A DNA stretch of 23,522 bases, from positions 1 through 23,522 of IMG/VR virus record IMGVR_UViG_3300029892_000018. One strand, given 5' to 3'. Below are positions 4,854 to 13,763 of the stretch, in pieces. This stretch comes from a virus. Numbering within the stretch: the first letter of the stretch is position 1; every line of letters begins with the position of its first letter. The notes beneath the pieces are model-generated. The model saw only the letters and a list, made by a program, of their open reading frames with translations. It was not told the origin of the DNA and ran no database searches. The position numbers were made by a program, and so were the translations under genes.

Positions 4854-6374
4854 ATGGACCAGCAAGAATTAAAACAGGAAATTATCAAGGAATGTGCAAC
4901 TGACTTAATATACTTTATGAAAGTCACCACTCCAGAAGTAACCACAGCGGAGACGCCTGCGTTTCATTACGAAATTGCTGATTTATTTATGGACAGAAGC
5001 ATCAAACAAATAATGATACAAGCCCCGAGAGGATTTGCGAAATCATCGCTTGCCAAAGCAATAATTAAACATCACATAATATTTGACGGGGGCAACAAAG
5101 TAATCTTAATACAATCCAAAACCCGACCTGAAGCAATAAACAGACTTCAGGATATTAAAAAAGACCTGCAAAAACCGATAATAGAAGATTTATTTAACTT
5201 AAAGATAAACTTTGATAACGATTTAATCTGGAGAGAAGACAAAATTCAATTTGATTATTTCAATCCATTTTACAATGAACTTCAGACCATAATGATTCGT
5301 GCCATTGGGACGGGGCAGCAGGCAAGAGGAATGCTTGTTAAAAACACAAGAGTAACTTTATATTTACTTGACGACCCTGATGATGAGGATAACTGCCTGA
5401 CAGCTAACAGAATGGAACAAAACTTAAGCAAATTCTTCGGCAATAAAGAAGGATTAACATTAGACGGAAGAGTAATAGTAATAGGCACACCTATAAAACA
5501 AGGATGTATTGTTGATAGACTGAACAATGCTTATGGATGGGTTACACGGGTTTACGATGCCATTGACGAAAAAGAAAAAAAGAGTATCTGGGAAAGTTAC
5601 CGACCTTACAAATGGGTAATGGAGAAAAAACGGGAATTTGAATCAATTGGAATGCTTTGGAAATGGTATTCTGAGTATAGATGCTCAATAGTAATAGATG
5701 AAGCAATCCTAAGAGGATGGAAGTATTACGATGGTGAAGTTGTATATAAAAACGGTAATAATTACTTAAAAATAACCCACAGAAACCTTGAAAAACTACC
5801 TCAAGAAGAACTAATCCCAATAAATATTTATTTAGGTATTGACCCTGCATCATCGAGTAAAAGCGATTCAGACTTTTCGACTATTGTAGCAGTCGGATAC
5901 GATGGCAGGAATATCTATGTATTAGATTATTACCGAAACCATGTTCCACCTGTAACACACGCAGAAACCATCATAAAATACATTAAAGAATACCACCCGC
6001 AAAGAGCGCATATAGAAACCGTAGGTTATCAGGAAATGCTCAGAAATTACCTCAGACAAAGATTACTTGAGGAAGACATATTCATTCCTGGGCTTGAAAG
6101 AAAATTCAACCCAAGAAGTGAAAAATCAGCAAGACTTGATTCATTACAGCCGTATTTTGCTTTAGGGAAAGTATGGATTAAACCTAAAATGAGCGAATTA
6201 GAAGATGAACTTGTCTCTTATCCACGAGGCAAACACGAAGACTTAATAGATGGATTTTATTATGCAACTGTAAGTTTAAGCAAACCAAATCATACAGTAG
6301 AAGATACTGAAAAACTTGAAGCATTTTTCTATGAAAGAGAAAACAAATATAAAGAAAGCTGGGTAACAGCATGA
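4854..6374 (+). CDS. terL: Terminase large subunit (packaging ATPase/nuclease)
   Basis: Packaging motor that cuts concatemeric phage DNA and pumps it through the portal into the prohead. The ATPase domain shows Walker A QAPRGFAKSS (about 56-65), Walker B LLDDPDDED (about 171-179) and the coupling segment VIVIGTP (207-213). The RNase H-like nuclease domain shows GIDPA (D330), HIETVGYQE (E388) and HEDLIDGFYYA (D463, D466), so all acidic metal-binding residues appear intact. The 506-aa length is normal. AAAAGG lies just before the ATG. Its stop codon overlaps the next gene by 4 bp, so translation is probably coupled. It belongs with the large terminases of podovirus and P22/SU10-like groups; the exact subfamily and packaging mode (headful or cohesive) cannot be read from the sequence alone. 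Confidence 0.95.
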   Translation: MDQQELKQEIIKECATDLIYFMKVTTPEVTTAETPAFHYEIADLFMDRSIKQIMIQAPRGFAKSSLAKAIIKHHIIFDGGNKVILIQSKTRPEAINRLQDIKKDLQKPIIEDLFNLKINFDNDLIWREDKIQFDYFNPFYNELQTIMIRAIGTGQQARGMLVKNTRVTLYLLDDPDDEDNCLTANRMEQNLSKFFGNKEGLTLDGRVIVIGTPIKQGCIVDRLNNAYGWVTRVYDAIDEKEKKSIWESYRPYKWVMEKKREFESIGMLWKWYSEYRCSIVIDEAILRGWKYYDGEVVYKNGNNYLKITHRNLEKLPQEELIPINIYLGIDPASSSKSDSDFSTIVAVGYDGRNIYVLDYYRNHVPPVTHAETIIKYIKEYHPQRAHIETVGYQEMLRNYLRQRLLEEDIFIPGLERKFNPRSEKSARLDSLQPYFALGKVWIKPKMSELEDELVSYPRGKHEDLIDGFYYATVSLSKPNHTVEDTEKLEAFFYERENKYKESWVTA

Positions 6375-6574
6375 TAGTAGGAGTTATAAGACAATGTATA
6401 AATTGTCAAAATTCATCTTATGTAAAACCCGATGAAGAAAAATGTCCTCATTGCGGGCATCATTTCTTTATTAAAGAAAAACCTAAAAACTATTCAGCGG
6501 AGGTAATTGTTCCCATTGGCACTCAGGAACTAAACCGCAGAGCAATTGAAGAAATGAGAACTAAAGGGTATTAA
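6371..6574 (+). CDS. Small zinc-ribbon protein between TerL and portal
   Basis: A 67-aa protein with four cysteines in two CxxC knuckles (C9/C12 in QCINC and C25/C28 in CPHCGHH), a zinc ribbon by sequence. The C-terminal half (PIGTQELNRRAIEEMRTKGY) is probably helical. It overlaps the terL stop by 4 bp (ATGA) and ends 1 bp before the portal start, locking it into the packaging/portal unit. Its role is unknown: it may help terminase-portal docking or bind nucleic acid. I know of no experimentally characterised homologue. Confidence 0.85.
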   Translation: MIVGVIRQCINCQNSSYVKPDEEKCPHCGHHFFIKEKPKNYSAEVIVPIGTQELNRRAIEEMRTKGY

Positions 6575-6575
6575 A

Positions 6576-8792
6576 ATGCTAAATGACCAAGAAATGCAAG
6601 AAAAAGATAATAATTCTTATCAGCAGGAACTCAAAGATAAAGATATAGTAAACGAAACTATTCGTTTATATAGACTTTATTCTGGCGGGGACAGAGAAAC
6701 TTGGCAGACTGAAGTAAACGAAGATATAGAATTTGTTAATAATGCTCAGTATTCCTTAGAGGATAAACTTGCTTTAGAAGAAAAAAATATTCCTGCGGTT
6801 GTTTATAATGTAATCAAACCTACACGAGACCAAGCAATTCAGCAATTAACTCAAAACGACCCGCAGTTTTTAGCAATAGCAAGGGAAAACTCCGATACAC
6901 AACTTGCCGCTGATATTACAGATTTAATGAGTTATATCTGGGATAAATCTAACGGAAGACAGCATTTTATAAAAGCAGTTGAAAATTTCGAAGATGGAGG
7001 ATTATTCTGTCTCCAGACTTATTATGACCCATTCGCTGATTGGGGTAAAGGTGATATTAAAATAAGACATATTGATTTAAGAGATATTTATATTGACCCC
7101 CGTAGTACAATGCGAAATGCTCAAGATGCTGAAAATATATTCCTTGCATATATAATGAGCGAAGAACAAATTCAAAGACAATATCCGGGATTTGATTTAC
7201 AAGGGGTAGCAACTTATCAAGGTAAAATTCGTTATAAGGGTTCTAATCGTTCTTCAGATTTAGGGCAGGTATTTGAAGGTGAGTTTATACCCGATGGGCA
7301 TTATTATTTATGTATTGACCGTTATAGAAAAATTAAAGTCCCGATGTTCAGAATATCTGACCCGAATACTACAATAGAAAGATTACTCACAGAAGAACAA
7401 TATATCGAATATGCTAATGAAGAAGCGTTAATTGTAAGTAAAATCGGAGACCAGAAGGCAATAATTGATAAAAAAGAAATTTTAGATTGGAAATTAAGAA
7501 TATCACAATATAGAACGAATATTTTCCATTTGATGACTGATGGGAATTGGTATCCAGGGACAGAAAACATAGGGCATACATTAGCAAGCCCCGATGGGCA
7601 ATTAGTTGTTCCAATACCTAATTCAACCGTACAAGTAGAAATAACAAATAAAGCGAGATTATTAAATGAAGGATTATTACAATGGGAAAAAGTATTCGTT
7701 GACAGAATTGAAGAAACGCTTGTAATTGGTGATAAATTATACGGTAAAAAAATACTCCCTATATCTAAATATCCTTTTGGTATTACAATGCTCCATCATA
7801 CAGATTCACCATTCCCGTATGGAGACGCAAGATTAGCAAAACCAATACAAGAACAAATAAACAAAGCAAGAAGTTTAATAACTGCTTATCATACCAATAT
7901 AGCGAGCTTAAAAGTATTCGTTCCTGAAGGCACAGACTTAAAGAAATTAGAAAAAAATTGGGGGAAAGCAGGCGCTCAGTTTTTTACTTACGACCCTTCA
8001 GTAGGCGTACCAATAGTAGTACAATTACAGCAAATGAGCAATATCCTGCTTCAGCAAACACAGGAAGATAAATATTTAATACAGAGAATCTACGGAGTTT
8101 ATGAATTTCAAGACGGTGCGGCTAATGTAGCCCCGCAAACAAAAGGCGGTACTGTATTATTAGATGAATACGGACAAAGACGAAGTTATTATAAAAGAAT
8201 ATACATCGAACAAGCATTAAACGATTTAGCCGAAGTAATATCAGAAATGATACCAGAAGTATATACTCAGGAAAAAGTAATCAGAATAATAAGACCTAAC
8301 TCAACTCCGAAAGAAGTATATTTCAATGTAAGAGAAAACGACACTATATTAAACGACCTTACATCCAATAGATACGATATTAAATTAGTTTCAGGTTCAA
8401 CACTCACTTCAACTCGGGGTGCAAGACTTGAAACTGCTATTGCTCTGTGGGATAGAGGTATATTAAAGACCGAAGAACCTATATTAAGACTTACTGATTT
8501 ACCAGAAATTGATAAAATACTTGCAGAAAATTCAACTATTTCACAAGCTCAGCAAATGTTAGAGCAATTACAACAAACAGTTAAGGAATTGCAAGGCGAT
8601 ATGCAAACTTCAAAGCGTGAACTTACAAATGCAGAAATCCGTATTGAAAAAGAAAAAGCCAAAGCAAAACTTAACCAATTACTATCAGAACTTAAAGCTG
8701 GCGTGAATCTCGCACAAATGCGGATGAATGACCAGACTAAACAAATAAAAAAAGAGGTAAGTAATAACAAATCTCGAAAGGATCGAAAATGA
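6576..8792 (+). CDS. Portal protein, P22-like
   Basis: Dodecameric ring at one head vertex: DNA entry and exit channel, docking site for terminase and tail. The 738-aa length fits the large P22-type portals. The N-terminal part carries hallmarks of that family, including IPAVVYNVIKPTRDQ (about 72-86), ARENSDTQLAADITDLM (about 102-118) and DLRDIYIDPRS (167-177). The last 85 or so residues form a Gln/Lys/Glu-rich coiled coil, matching the helical barrel that P22 portal projects into the head. A second in-frame Met at residue 7 is possible, but the first is better supported by an AAAGGG upstream. It overlaps the scaffold gene by 4 bp (ATGA). Confidence 0.9.
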   Translation: MLNDQEMQEKDNNSYQQELKDKDIVNETIRLYRLYSGGDRETWQTEVNEDIEFVNNAQYSLEDKLALEEKNIPAVVYNVIKPTRDQAIQQLTQNDPQFLAIARENSDTQLAADITDLMSYIWDKSNGRQHFIKAVENFEDGGLFCLQTYYDPFADWGKGDIKIRHIDLRDIYIDPRSTMRNAQDAENIFLAYIMSEEQIQRQYPGFDLQGVATYQGKIRYKGSNRSSDLGQVFEGEFIPDGHYYLCIDRYRKIKVPMFRISDPNTTIERLLTEEQYIEYANEEALIVSKIGDQKAIIDKKEILDWKLRISQYRTNIFHLMTDGNWYPGTENIGHTLASPDGQLVVPIPNSTVQVEITNKARLLNEGLLQWEKVFVDRIEETLVIGDKLYGKKILPISKYPFGITMLHHTDSPFPYGDARLAKPIQEQINKARSLITAYHTNIASLKVFVPEGTDLKKLEKNWGKAGAQFFTYDPSVGVPIVVQLQQMSNILLQQTQEDKYLIQRIYGVYEFQDGAANVAPQTKGGTVLLDEYGQRRSYYKRIYIEQALNDLAEVISEMIPEVYTQEKVIRIIRPNSTPKEVYFNVRENDTILNDLTSNRYDIKLVSGSTLTSTRGARLETAIALWDRGILKTEEPILRLTDLPEIDKILAENSTISQAQQMLEQLQQTVKELQGDMQTSKRELTNAEIRIEKEKAKAKLNQLLSELKAGVNLAQMRMNDQTKQIKKEVSNNKSRKDRK

Positions 8793-9691
8793 AAAACAAA
8801 GAAAAATTCTTCCAGACAACAGACCAAGTACCAGAAAATGAACCAGAAGTTCAAATGGTGCAAGGAGAAATGGAAGAGGGTGAGCCAATAGAGGAATCTG
8901 TAAACGGACCAGAAACTTCTCAAGGCGAATCCAAGTCAGTTGAAGAATTGCTTCAGCTTAGTGATGAAGAATTAAAACAATATGGTATAGATGACCCTAA
9001 ACAGTGGAAATCATACCAGAGACTTCTTCACAAAAAAGAAAACGAATGGAAACAAAAAGAGCAATTCTACGAACAAACACTTCAGAAGTTGTTACAGCAA
9101 GCTATGATTCAGCAACAACCAGAGCCGCCTAAGGAGGAAAAAGTAGAACTCCCGCCAGTACTGCCTCCTAAACCTGCTAATTTTGACCTTACAGAAGCGG
9201 TGGCAGACCCGAACTCTGAATCAGGCAGATGGTATCAACAGTTTCTTGATTATCAGCAAAAGGTATCTGAGTATAATACAAAGGTAACCCAAGAGCTGAT
9301 GAGAAAGATAACGGCTGAAGAAGAAATGAAGCGTAGAATCCAAGAAAAAGAACAATTTAAAGCTACTGTTATAGCAAATTTAAGAGAAAACGGTTTAGAA
9401 GATGACGATGCCGTTGGAGCTTATAATCTGCTTGAAGCAATAATGACCTCCGATGTTAAAAACGGAGCTAAATTATTAGCCAAAGCAGTAAAAGGTGAAG
9501 CACTGAATTTATTAAAAAATAAAAATATAAATTCAGCATTACCTAAAAAACCAAAGGCAAGTGATTTCTTGCCTCCAGGAATTGAAAGTTCGGGTGCAGT
9601 GCCAGGTGAAACATACGAAAAGCAATTTATTTCAGAAATTAAGGGCGGGAATAAAACAAACAAGATATTAAGTAAAATTCAAAGGAGTTAA
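8789..9691 (+). CDS. Putative capsid scaffolding protein
   Basis: A 300-aa protein that likely guides capsid assembly and leaves or is degraded before DNA fills the head. It sits between portal and capsid genes, the usual place for scaffold. The sequence fits: an acidic disordered N-terminus (1-70), Gln/Lys/Glu-rich helices predicted as coiled coil (75-110 and 155-200), a Pro-rich hinge (about 113-130: EPPKEEKVELPPVLPPKP) and a basic C-terminal tail for capsid contact. No protease motif is visible, so a fused maturation protease is unlikely. It starts in the 4-bp overlap with portal and ends 2 bp before the capsid gene. Assignment is by position and composition, not by a recognised family motif. 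Confidence 0.75.
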   Translation: MKNKEKFFQTTDQVPENEPEVQMVQGEMEEGEPIEESVNGPETSQGESKSVEELLQLSDEELKQYGIDDPKQWKSYQRLLHKKENEWKQKEQFYEQTLQKLLQQAMIQQQPEPPKEEKVELPPVLPPKPANFDLTEAVADPNSESGRWYQQFLDYQQKVSEYNTKVTQELMRKITAEEEMKRRIQEKEQFKATVIANLRENGLEDDDAVGAYNLLEAIMTSDVKNGAKLLAKAVKGEALNLLKNKNINSALPKKPKASDFLPPGIESSGAVPGETYEKQFISEIKGGNKTNKILSKIQRS

Positions 9692-9693
9692 AA

Positions 9694-11016
9694 ATGGCTA
9701 TTAAATCATTATTCGAGGGCGGCGTATCAGGAAAACTTTTCCTTGACAGACGCCAATTTTATCCCGACCCGCAGGAAGTAGCTGAACTGTGGTCAAATAT
9801 GTTCCCGTTTACTACTGTTCTTGAACAGTTAGAAACAAAAAAAGTAGATGACCCATTATATAAAATGTTTGAGAATGAATCCTCATTTTATAAACAACAG
9901 TTCTCAACAACAACTGCTGCTACAATAGCTAATGATGGAAGTGAATCAGGTGCTTACACAATAGCCAATATTGTGGGGCTTCCTACTACTGTGGACGATT
10001 ACTACAAAGGTATAGTATTTGAAGTATGGGACAGCACTTTAGCAACACTTAAAGGTGTTGTATTTTGTAGCTCAGTAACAGGCGGACAGTTAAAATTCAA
10101 AACATTAAAAGGTGTTGCTGTAACAACTGTATCAGGTGATTTGTTCCTTGCTATTGGTAAACTAAGAGGTGAAGGACATGTAGCACCGTTAGGATTCCAG
10201 AAAGAACTTAATGTTGTATGGAACTCAACTGCTCTTATTACTGAAAGCTGCGAGCTTACAGGCGATTTATTCGCTGCTGCAAAGCTCAGAGGCTATTCAA
10301 GTGATATGGCATACCAGCGACAAGAAATGTTCAAACGCTATAAAAACTGGACTGAACAGACACTATTGAAATCTGTTTCCGTGCTTGGGACAAATATGGA
10401 CGGCGGCGGAACATTCTCCGAAGCATCACTCAGAACATTGACAGACAGCGAAGGAGCATCAGGCGTTGTAAGAAGTACCTATGGTTATATTCCTATTCTC
10501 AGAGACTATGGAATTACTTGGACTACTGGTGCAATGGATGCTGACACTAATATATTTCAATTCAATAAATCCACAGTAACTTACAACGACTTTATCGGCG
10601 GTGCTGAAATCATATTCGATAAAAGAGATAACGATGAAGCACTTGCATTCGCAGGAAGAGGTGCTATCACCACAATAGCTCAGAGAGTTGCTGACGGTGA
10701 TAAGAAATTCGGATGGGCTGGTAAATTCCAACTTGGCGATGCTAAATGGAATACCATAGGATTTTCAATGAGAGCATTGGAAACACCTCACGGGGTTCTA
10801 TGGTTAGTGCCAACTAAATCATTAAGACACGCTTATAATCAGACAATGGTTATTCCGAACCTTGAGCATATTGGAGTAGCAGTATTCAGACCCGATGAAT
10901 ACAAGAACAATGTTAAGACTGATAACGATTACGACGGAGTAAAGGACTCTATTAAGAGTTCTAAGGGTATCTGGATGAGACTTTTGAAGTCACATCATAT
11001 GGTACAGTTCGTCTAA
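9694..11016 (+). CDS. Major capsid protein, HK97-fold type
   Basis: Main shell protein. The 440-aa sequence starts MAIKSLFEGGVSGKLFLDRR and follows the portal-scaffold-capsid order. It resembles the major capsid proteins of SU10-like and related podoviruses: an N-terminal arm, a beta-rich insertion around 85-150 (the VVFCSSVTGGQLKFKTLKGV type), a helical segment with QRQEMFKRYKNWTEQTLLKS (about 208-227), and a C-terminal half with FAGRGAITTIAQRVADG. A very good ribosome-binding site (AAAGGAGTT) precedes the ATG, as expected for the most abundant virion protein, and codon use is less A-ending than its neighbours. A hairpin follows directly. No cleavable prodomain is evident. Confidence 0.88.
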   Translation: MAIKSLFEGGVSGKLFLDRRQFYPDPQEVAELWSNMFPFTTVLEQLETKKVDDPLYKMFENESSFYKQQFSTTTAATIANDGSESGAYTIANIVGLPTTVDDYYKGIVFEVWDSTLATLKGVVFCSSVTGGQLKFKTLKGVAVTTVSGDLFLAIGKLRGEGHVAPLGFQKELNVVWNSTALITESCELTGDLFAAAKLRGYSSDMAYQRQEMFKRYKNWTEQTLLKSVSVLGTNMDGGGTFSEASLRTLTDSEGASGVVRSTYGYIPILRDYGITWTTGAMDADTNIFQFNKSTVTYNDFIGGAEIIFDKRDNDEALAFAGRGAITTIAQRVADGDKKFGWAGKFQLGDAKWNTIGFSMRALETPHGVLWLVPTKSLRHAYNQTMVIPNLEHIGVAVFRPDEYKNNVKTDNDYDGVKDSIKSSKGIWMRLLKSHHMVQFV

Positions 11017-11028
11017 TAACTTTCTGAA

Positions 11029-11047
11029 GGGGGAGTAATACTCCCCC
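11029..11047 (+). terminator. Hairpin after the capsid gene
   Basis: A perfect 7-8 bp stem, GGGGGAG (11029-11035) with CTCCCCC (11041-11047), and a tiny loop, 12 bp after the capsid stop. The following GTTAATAAAATT is only weakly U-rich, so this is probably a leaky terminator or an mRNA-stabilising 3' end that sets capsid expression above the downstream tail genes. Confidence 0.6.
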
Positions 11048-11069
11048 GTTAATAAAATTGGAGATATAA

Positions 11070-12365
11070 ATGGCAAATTATAAAACCAGAATAGAAAGTT
11101 TAATTGGAAGTGTAAACGATGACACGGCACTTACGGATTTATTTAATTCAGCAATTAAATATGTAATTGATTTAATTCCTGCTGAAAAGTTAGAAACCTA
11201 TTATAAATCTCTGACAGTTAATACATCTGGGCTAACTATTACAGGAATAAGACCAATCTATGCACACAAAAACAATTACATAGCACGAAGGTTGAACTTA
11301 GGTGAAGTGGGGAGAGCTAACGATACGGCTTCGATATTCCGAGCCACCGATAAAGACCCCGTATGGTATATATTAGACTCCAAAGTATATGTATTGCCAA
11401 ATGGCGGAGTACTGATAGCGGTGCAATACCCCACCAACCAAACAATAACGAGCACAAGCATAACGGATTTCCCGAATGAATACGACCACGCAGTTGTATT
11501 ATACACAGCTATAAATGGAAGAATAAAACAAATATCAGACCTTACTGCAAATACATTAAACTCGTTAACATTCCAAGAAATATCATTTCCACCTGCACCG
11601 AGTTCACCTTCGTTTAATTTTAATAATGTAACTTACACAGATGCAACTTACAATAGTGCTTCGTACACATCAGCGATTTATGAAAAAGCACTTATAGATA
11701 CAATTGCGTCAACTTTAATAACATTCAATGAGACTTTAGATTACAGCTCACTTGCATTAACCCCGAGTTATTCATCAGTTGACAGTGCATTAACAAATCA
11801 AGATATTGAATTATCTAACGCACATCTAAATAAAATCAATACTCAACTTGAAGAATACCAAAAGAATTTACTTAATTCACTTAATGAGTTTAATAAAAAC
11901 AAAGAACAATTTACTGCAAAACTTCAAGTAGCTATTGAAAATGCAAGATTAACTCAGGAAAGATTAATTCAGCAAACCCGTGAACAAATAGAACTAAATA
12001 AATTTAATGCACAAAAATTCATTGAAACAGAGCTTGCTAACTATCAAAGTAAATCTCAGGTAGATATAGCAAACCGCAGAGCTGAGTTAGAATTATCAAT
12101 TAACAATAAAGCTAAAAAATTAGAATCTGACATATTAAACGCTTCAAAACAATTAGAAACCCAAATATCTCAGTATGAAATGAATTTAAGATTATATGCG
12201 CAGCAAACCGAACAAGCAGCCCAGAGATTAAACCAAGAAGTAAGCAGAATTACTGCAATGATAAATAAATACAACTTACAATACCAACAATTATCACTTG
12301 GACTTGACAAATTAAGAGAAGAATTTAATAATTACATTAAAGGAATACAAAATGGCAACATTTAA
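11070..12365 (+). CDS. Virion protein: adaptor-like N-terminus, long coiled coil
   Basis: A 431-aa structural protein of unclear exact role. Residues 1-150 form a compact alpha/beta region (TRIESLIGSVNDDTALTDLF; VWYILDSKVYVLPNGGVLIA) resembling small head-tail adaptor domains placed after capsid genes. A Ser/Thr/Tyr-rich linker (about 165-230) follows, then about 200 residues of nearly uninterrupted heptad-like Gln/Asn/Leu/Glu sequence (230-431), a long coiled coil. It opens the tail gene block after the capsid hairpin (ribosome-binding site GGAGA) and overlaps the next gene by 14 bp. It could be a head-tail adaptor with a long extension, or a fibre/whisker-type appendage. Confidence 0.65.
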   Translation: MANYKTRIESLIGSVNDDTALTDLFNSAIKYVIDLIPAEKLETYYKSLTVNTSGLTITGIRPIYAHKNNYIARRLNLGEVGRANDTASIFRATDKDPVWYILDSKVYVLPNGGVLIAVQYPTNQTITSTSITDFPNEYDHAVVLYTAINGRIKQISDLTANTLNSLTFQEISFPPAPSSPSFNFNNVTYTDATYNSASYTSAIYEKALIDTIASTLITFNETLDYSSLALTPSYSSVDSALTNQDIELSNAHLNKINTQLEEYQKNLLNSLNEFNKNKEQFTAKLQVAIENARLTQERLIQQTREQIELNKFNAQKFIETELANYQSKSQVDIANRRAELELSINNKAKKLESDILNASKQLETQISQYEMNLRLYAQQTEQAAQRLNQEVSRITAMINKYNLQYQQLSLGLDKLREEFNNYIKGIQNGNI

Positions 12366-12795
12366 GATAAGATATAATGTAAGCGCAATCCCTATTGAAA
12401 TAAACACATTATCCGATGGAGTTGAAACTGTTAGCACAATAAACAGCATAATAGAAAAAACCTTTGGAGGTTCTTCAGAACGAAACTTTGGGACAACTGC
12501 GAATAATGTAAAAACAGCAAATTATAACACAACTGCTTCGAATACTGATTTAGATACAATAATATCGGGCTTACCACAGGGTTTGAAATTTATATACATA
12601 AAAATATTATCTCAGCTAAGCACACAATCCCCCATAGTAATATTAAAATACGGTACAACCCAAATTGCACAATTAGAAGGCGTTGGGGATGTATGCCTTA
12701 TTCCTTTAGCAGCGGGTAGTCCACTGGATTACAACTTAAGTTCTCCAACATCGAATCAAACCGCACAAGTAGAAATATTAGTAGCAGGAACATAA
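12352..12795 (+). CDS. Small beta-rich virion protein
   Basis: A 147-aa protein with alternating beta-type sequence and many Thr/Ser/Asn residues, no Cys motif and no signal peptide. The end (PTSNQTAQVEILVAGT) suggests a final strand of a beta sandwich. Its start overlaps the preceding coiled-coil gene by 14 bp and is preceded by AAAGGAAT; its stop is 1 bp from the next gene. Position among tail genes suggests a decoration, stopper or tail-accessory protein. I do not recognise the family. Confidence 0.7.
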   Translation: MATFKIRYNVSAIPIEINTLSDGVETVSTINSIIEKTFGGSSERNFGTTANNVKTANYNTTASNTDLDTIISGLPQGLKFIYIKILSQLSTQSPIVILKYGTTQIAQLEGVGDVCLIPLAAGSPLDYNLSSPTSNQTAQVEILVAGT

Positions 12796-12796
12796 A

Positions 12797-13762
12797 ATGA
12801 CTGCACAAACAATAGTTGAAAATATAAGAAGAGTATTTCCTGATATAAGCATTCAGCAAATACTTAAAGATTTAGACCAAGCACAGAAAATTTTCTGTAA
12901 TGATTTAGATTTATTGCAGAAAAGAGCCACATTAAATGATATTCACAGCAACACAGCTTGGGAACTGCCAAATGATTTTGTCAGATTGTATGATATAAGA
13001 GCATACGATATAAACGGACAAAACACTGATTTGGAAGATTATTATTTAGCCCACGAAGTAGAATTTAATAAATTATTCATTTATTCAATGACAAGAACCC
13101 CGATAAAGAAAATACCTGATTCTATTTCGTTGATTTACATACATTACATTTACAAACCAATACAAATAAATACTGAAGATTCAATTATTTCAATTCCTGA
13201 AGATTTTGCAAAAGCATTAGAACATTATTTATTGCAGGATTATTTTTCTAAATATCCAGTGCAAACCTTAATAGAAGGTAGAATAGTAACACAATTTATG
13301 GTGAACCTTGCTTCTTGGCACTATAAAAGATATTTAGAAATTAAACAACAAGCCAAAATATACGCAAAAAGAAGAGATTTCACAGAAGGCGACGCAGTAT
13401 TCTATGGACAAGCAGGAAGATTTTCATTACCCAAACGAACTAATAATTTATCAGCAGGTTCAACTATGTATTTAGACGGACTTGCCTCCATATTTACAAA
13501 ATATGCGAGGTTTACACTTGTTTCGACGCAAACCCCCGAACAAAATGCTACACCAATAGCAGTAATTGGATATAATACATTATCTGCCACACAGCCAGAT
13601 AGTAATTCATTCACGATTTCATCTACAAATGAATTTGAATTTGACACGCATATTGAATGCAATAATGGTGATGTAAGCTGGGCGCAGTCTGATAATTCGA
13701 CAATAGCATTTTTATTGCCAAACGGCTGGGGAACTATTGATATAGAAATTTGGGAAAGATAG
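12797..13762 (+). CDS. Head-tail connector/tail tubular-like protein
   Basis: A 321-aa protein. Residues 1-205 are helical and look like the adaptor or tail-tube A proteins of podoviruses that ring the portal: MTAQTIVENIRRVFPDISIQ at the start, WELPNDFVRLYDIRAYDING (about 55-74), SLIYIHYIYKP, and ALEHYLLQDYFSKYP later. Residues about 215-321 are a Thr/Ser/Asn-rich beta domain ending NGWGTIDIEIWER, perhaps an outward-facing accessory domain. It is packed tightly between neighbours (1 bp on each side). The order adaptor then nozzle (next gene) matches T7 gp11-gp12 and P22 gp4-gp10. Assignment rests on order and overall pattern, without a diagnostic motif. Confidence 0.65.
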   Translation: MTAQTIVENIRRVFPDISIQQILKDLDQAQKIFCNDLDLLQKRATLNDIHSNTAWELPNDFVRLYDIRAYDINGQNTDLEDYYLAHEVEFNKLFIYSMTRTPIKKIPDSISLIYIHYIYKPIQINTEDSIISIPEDFAKALEHYLLQDYFSKYPVQTLIEGRIVTQFMVNLASWHYKRYLEIKQQAKIYAKRRDFTEGDAVFYGQAGRFSLPKRTNNLSAGSTMYLDGLASIFTKYARFTLVSTQTPEQNATPIAVIGYNTLSATQPDSNSFTISSTNEFEFDTHIECNNGDVSWAQSDNSTIAFLLPNGWGTIDIEIWER

Positions 13763-13763
13763 A

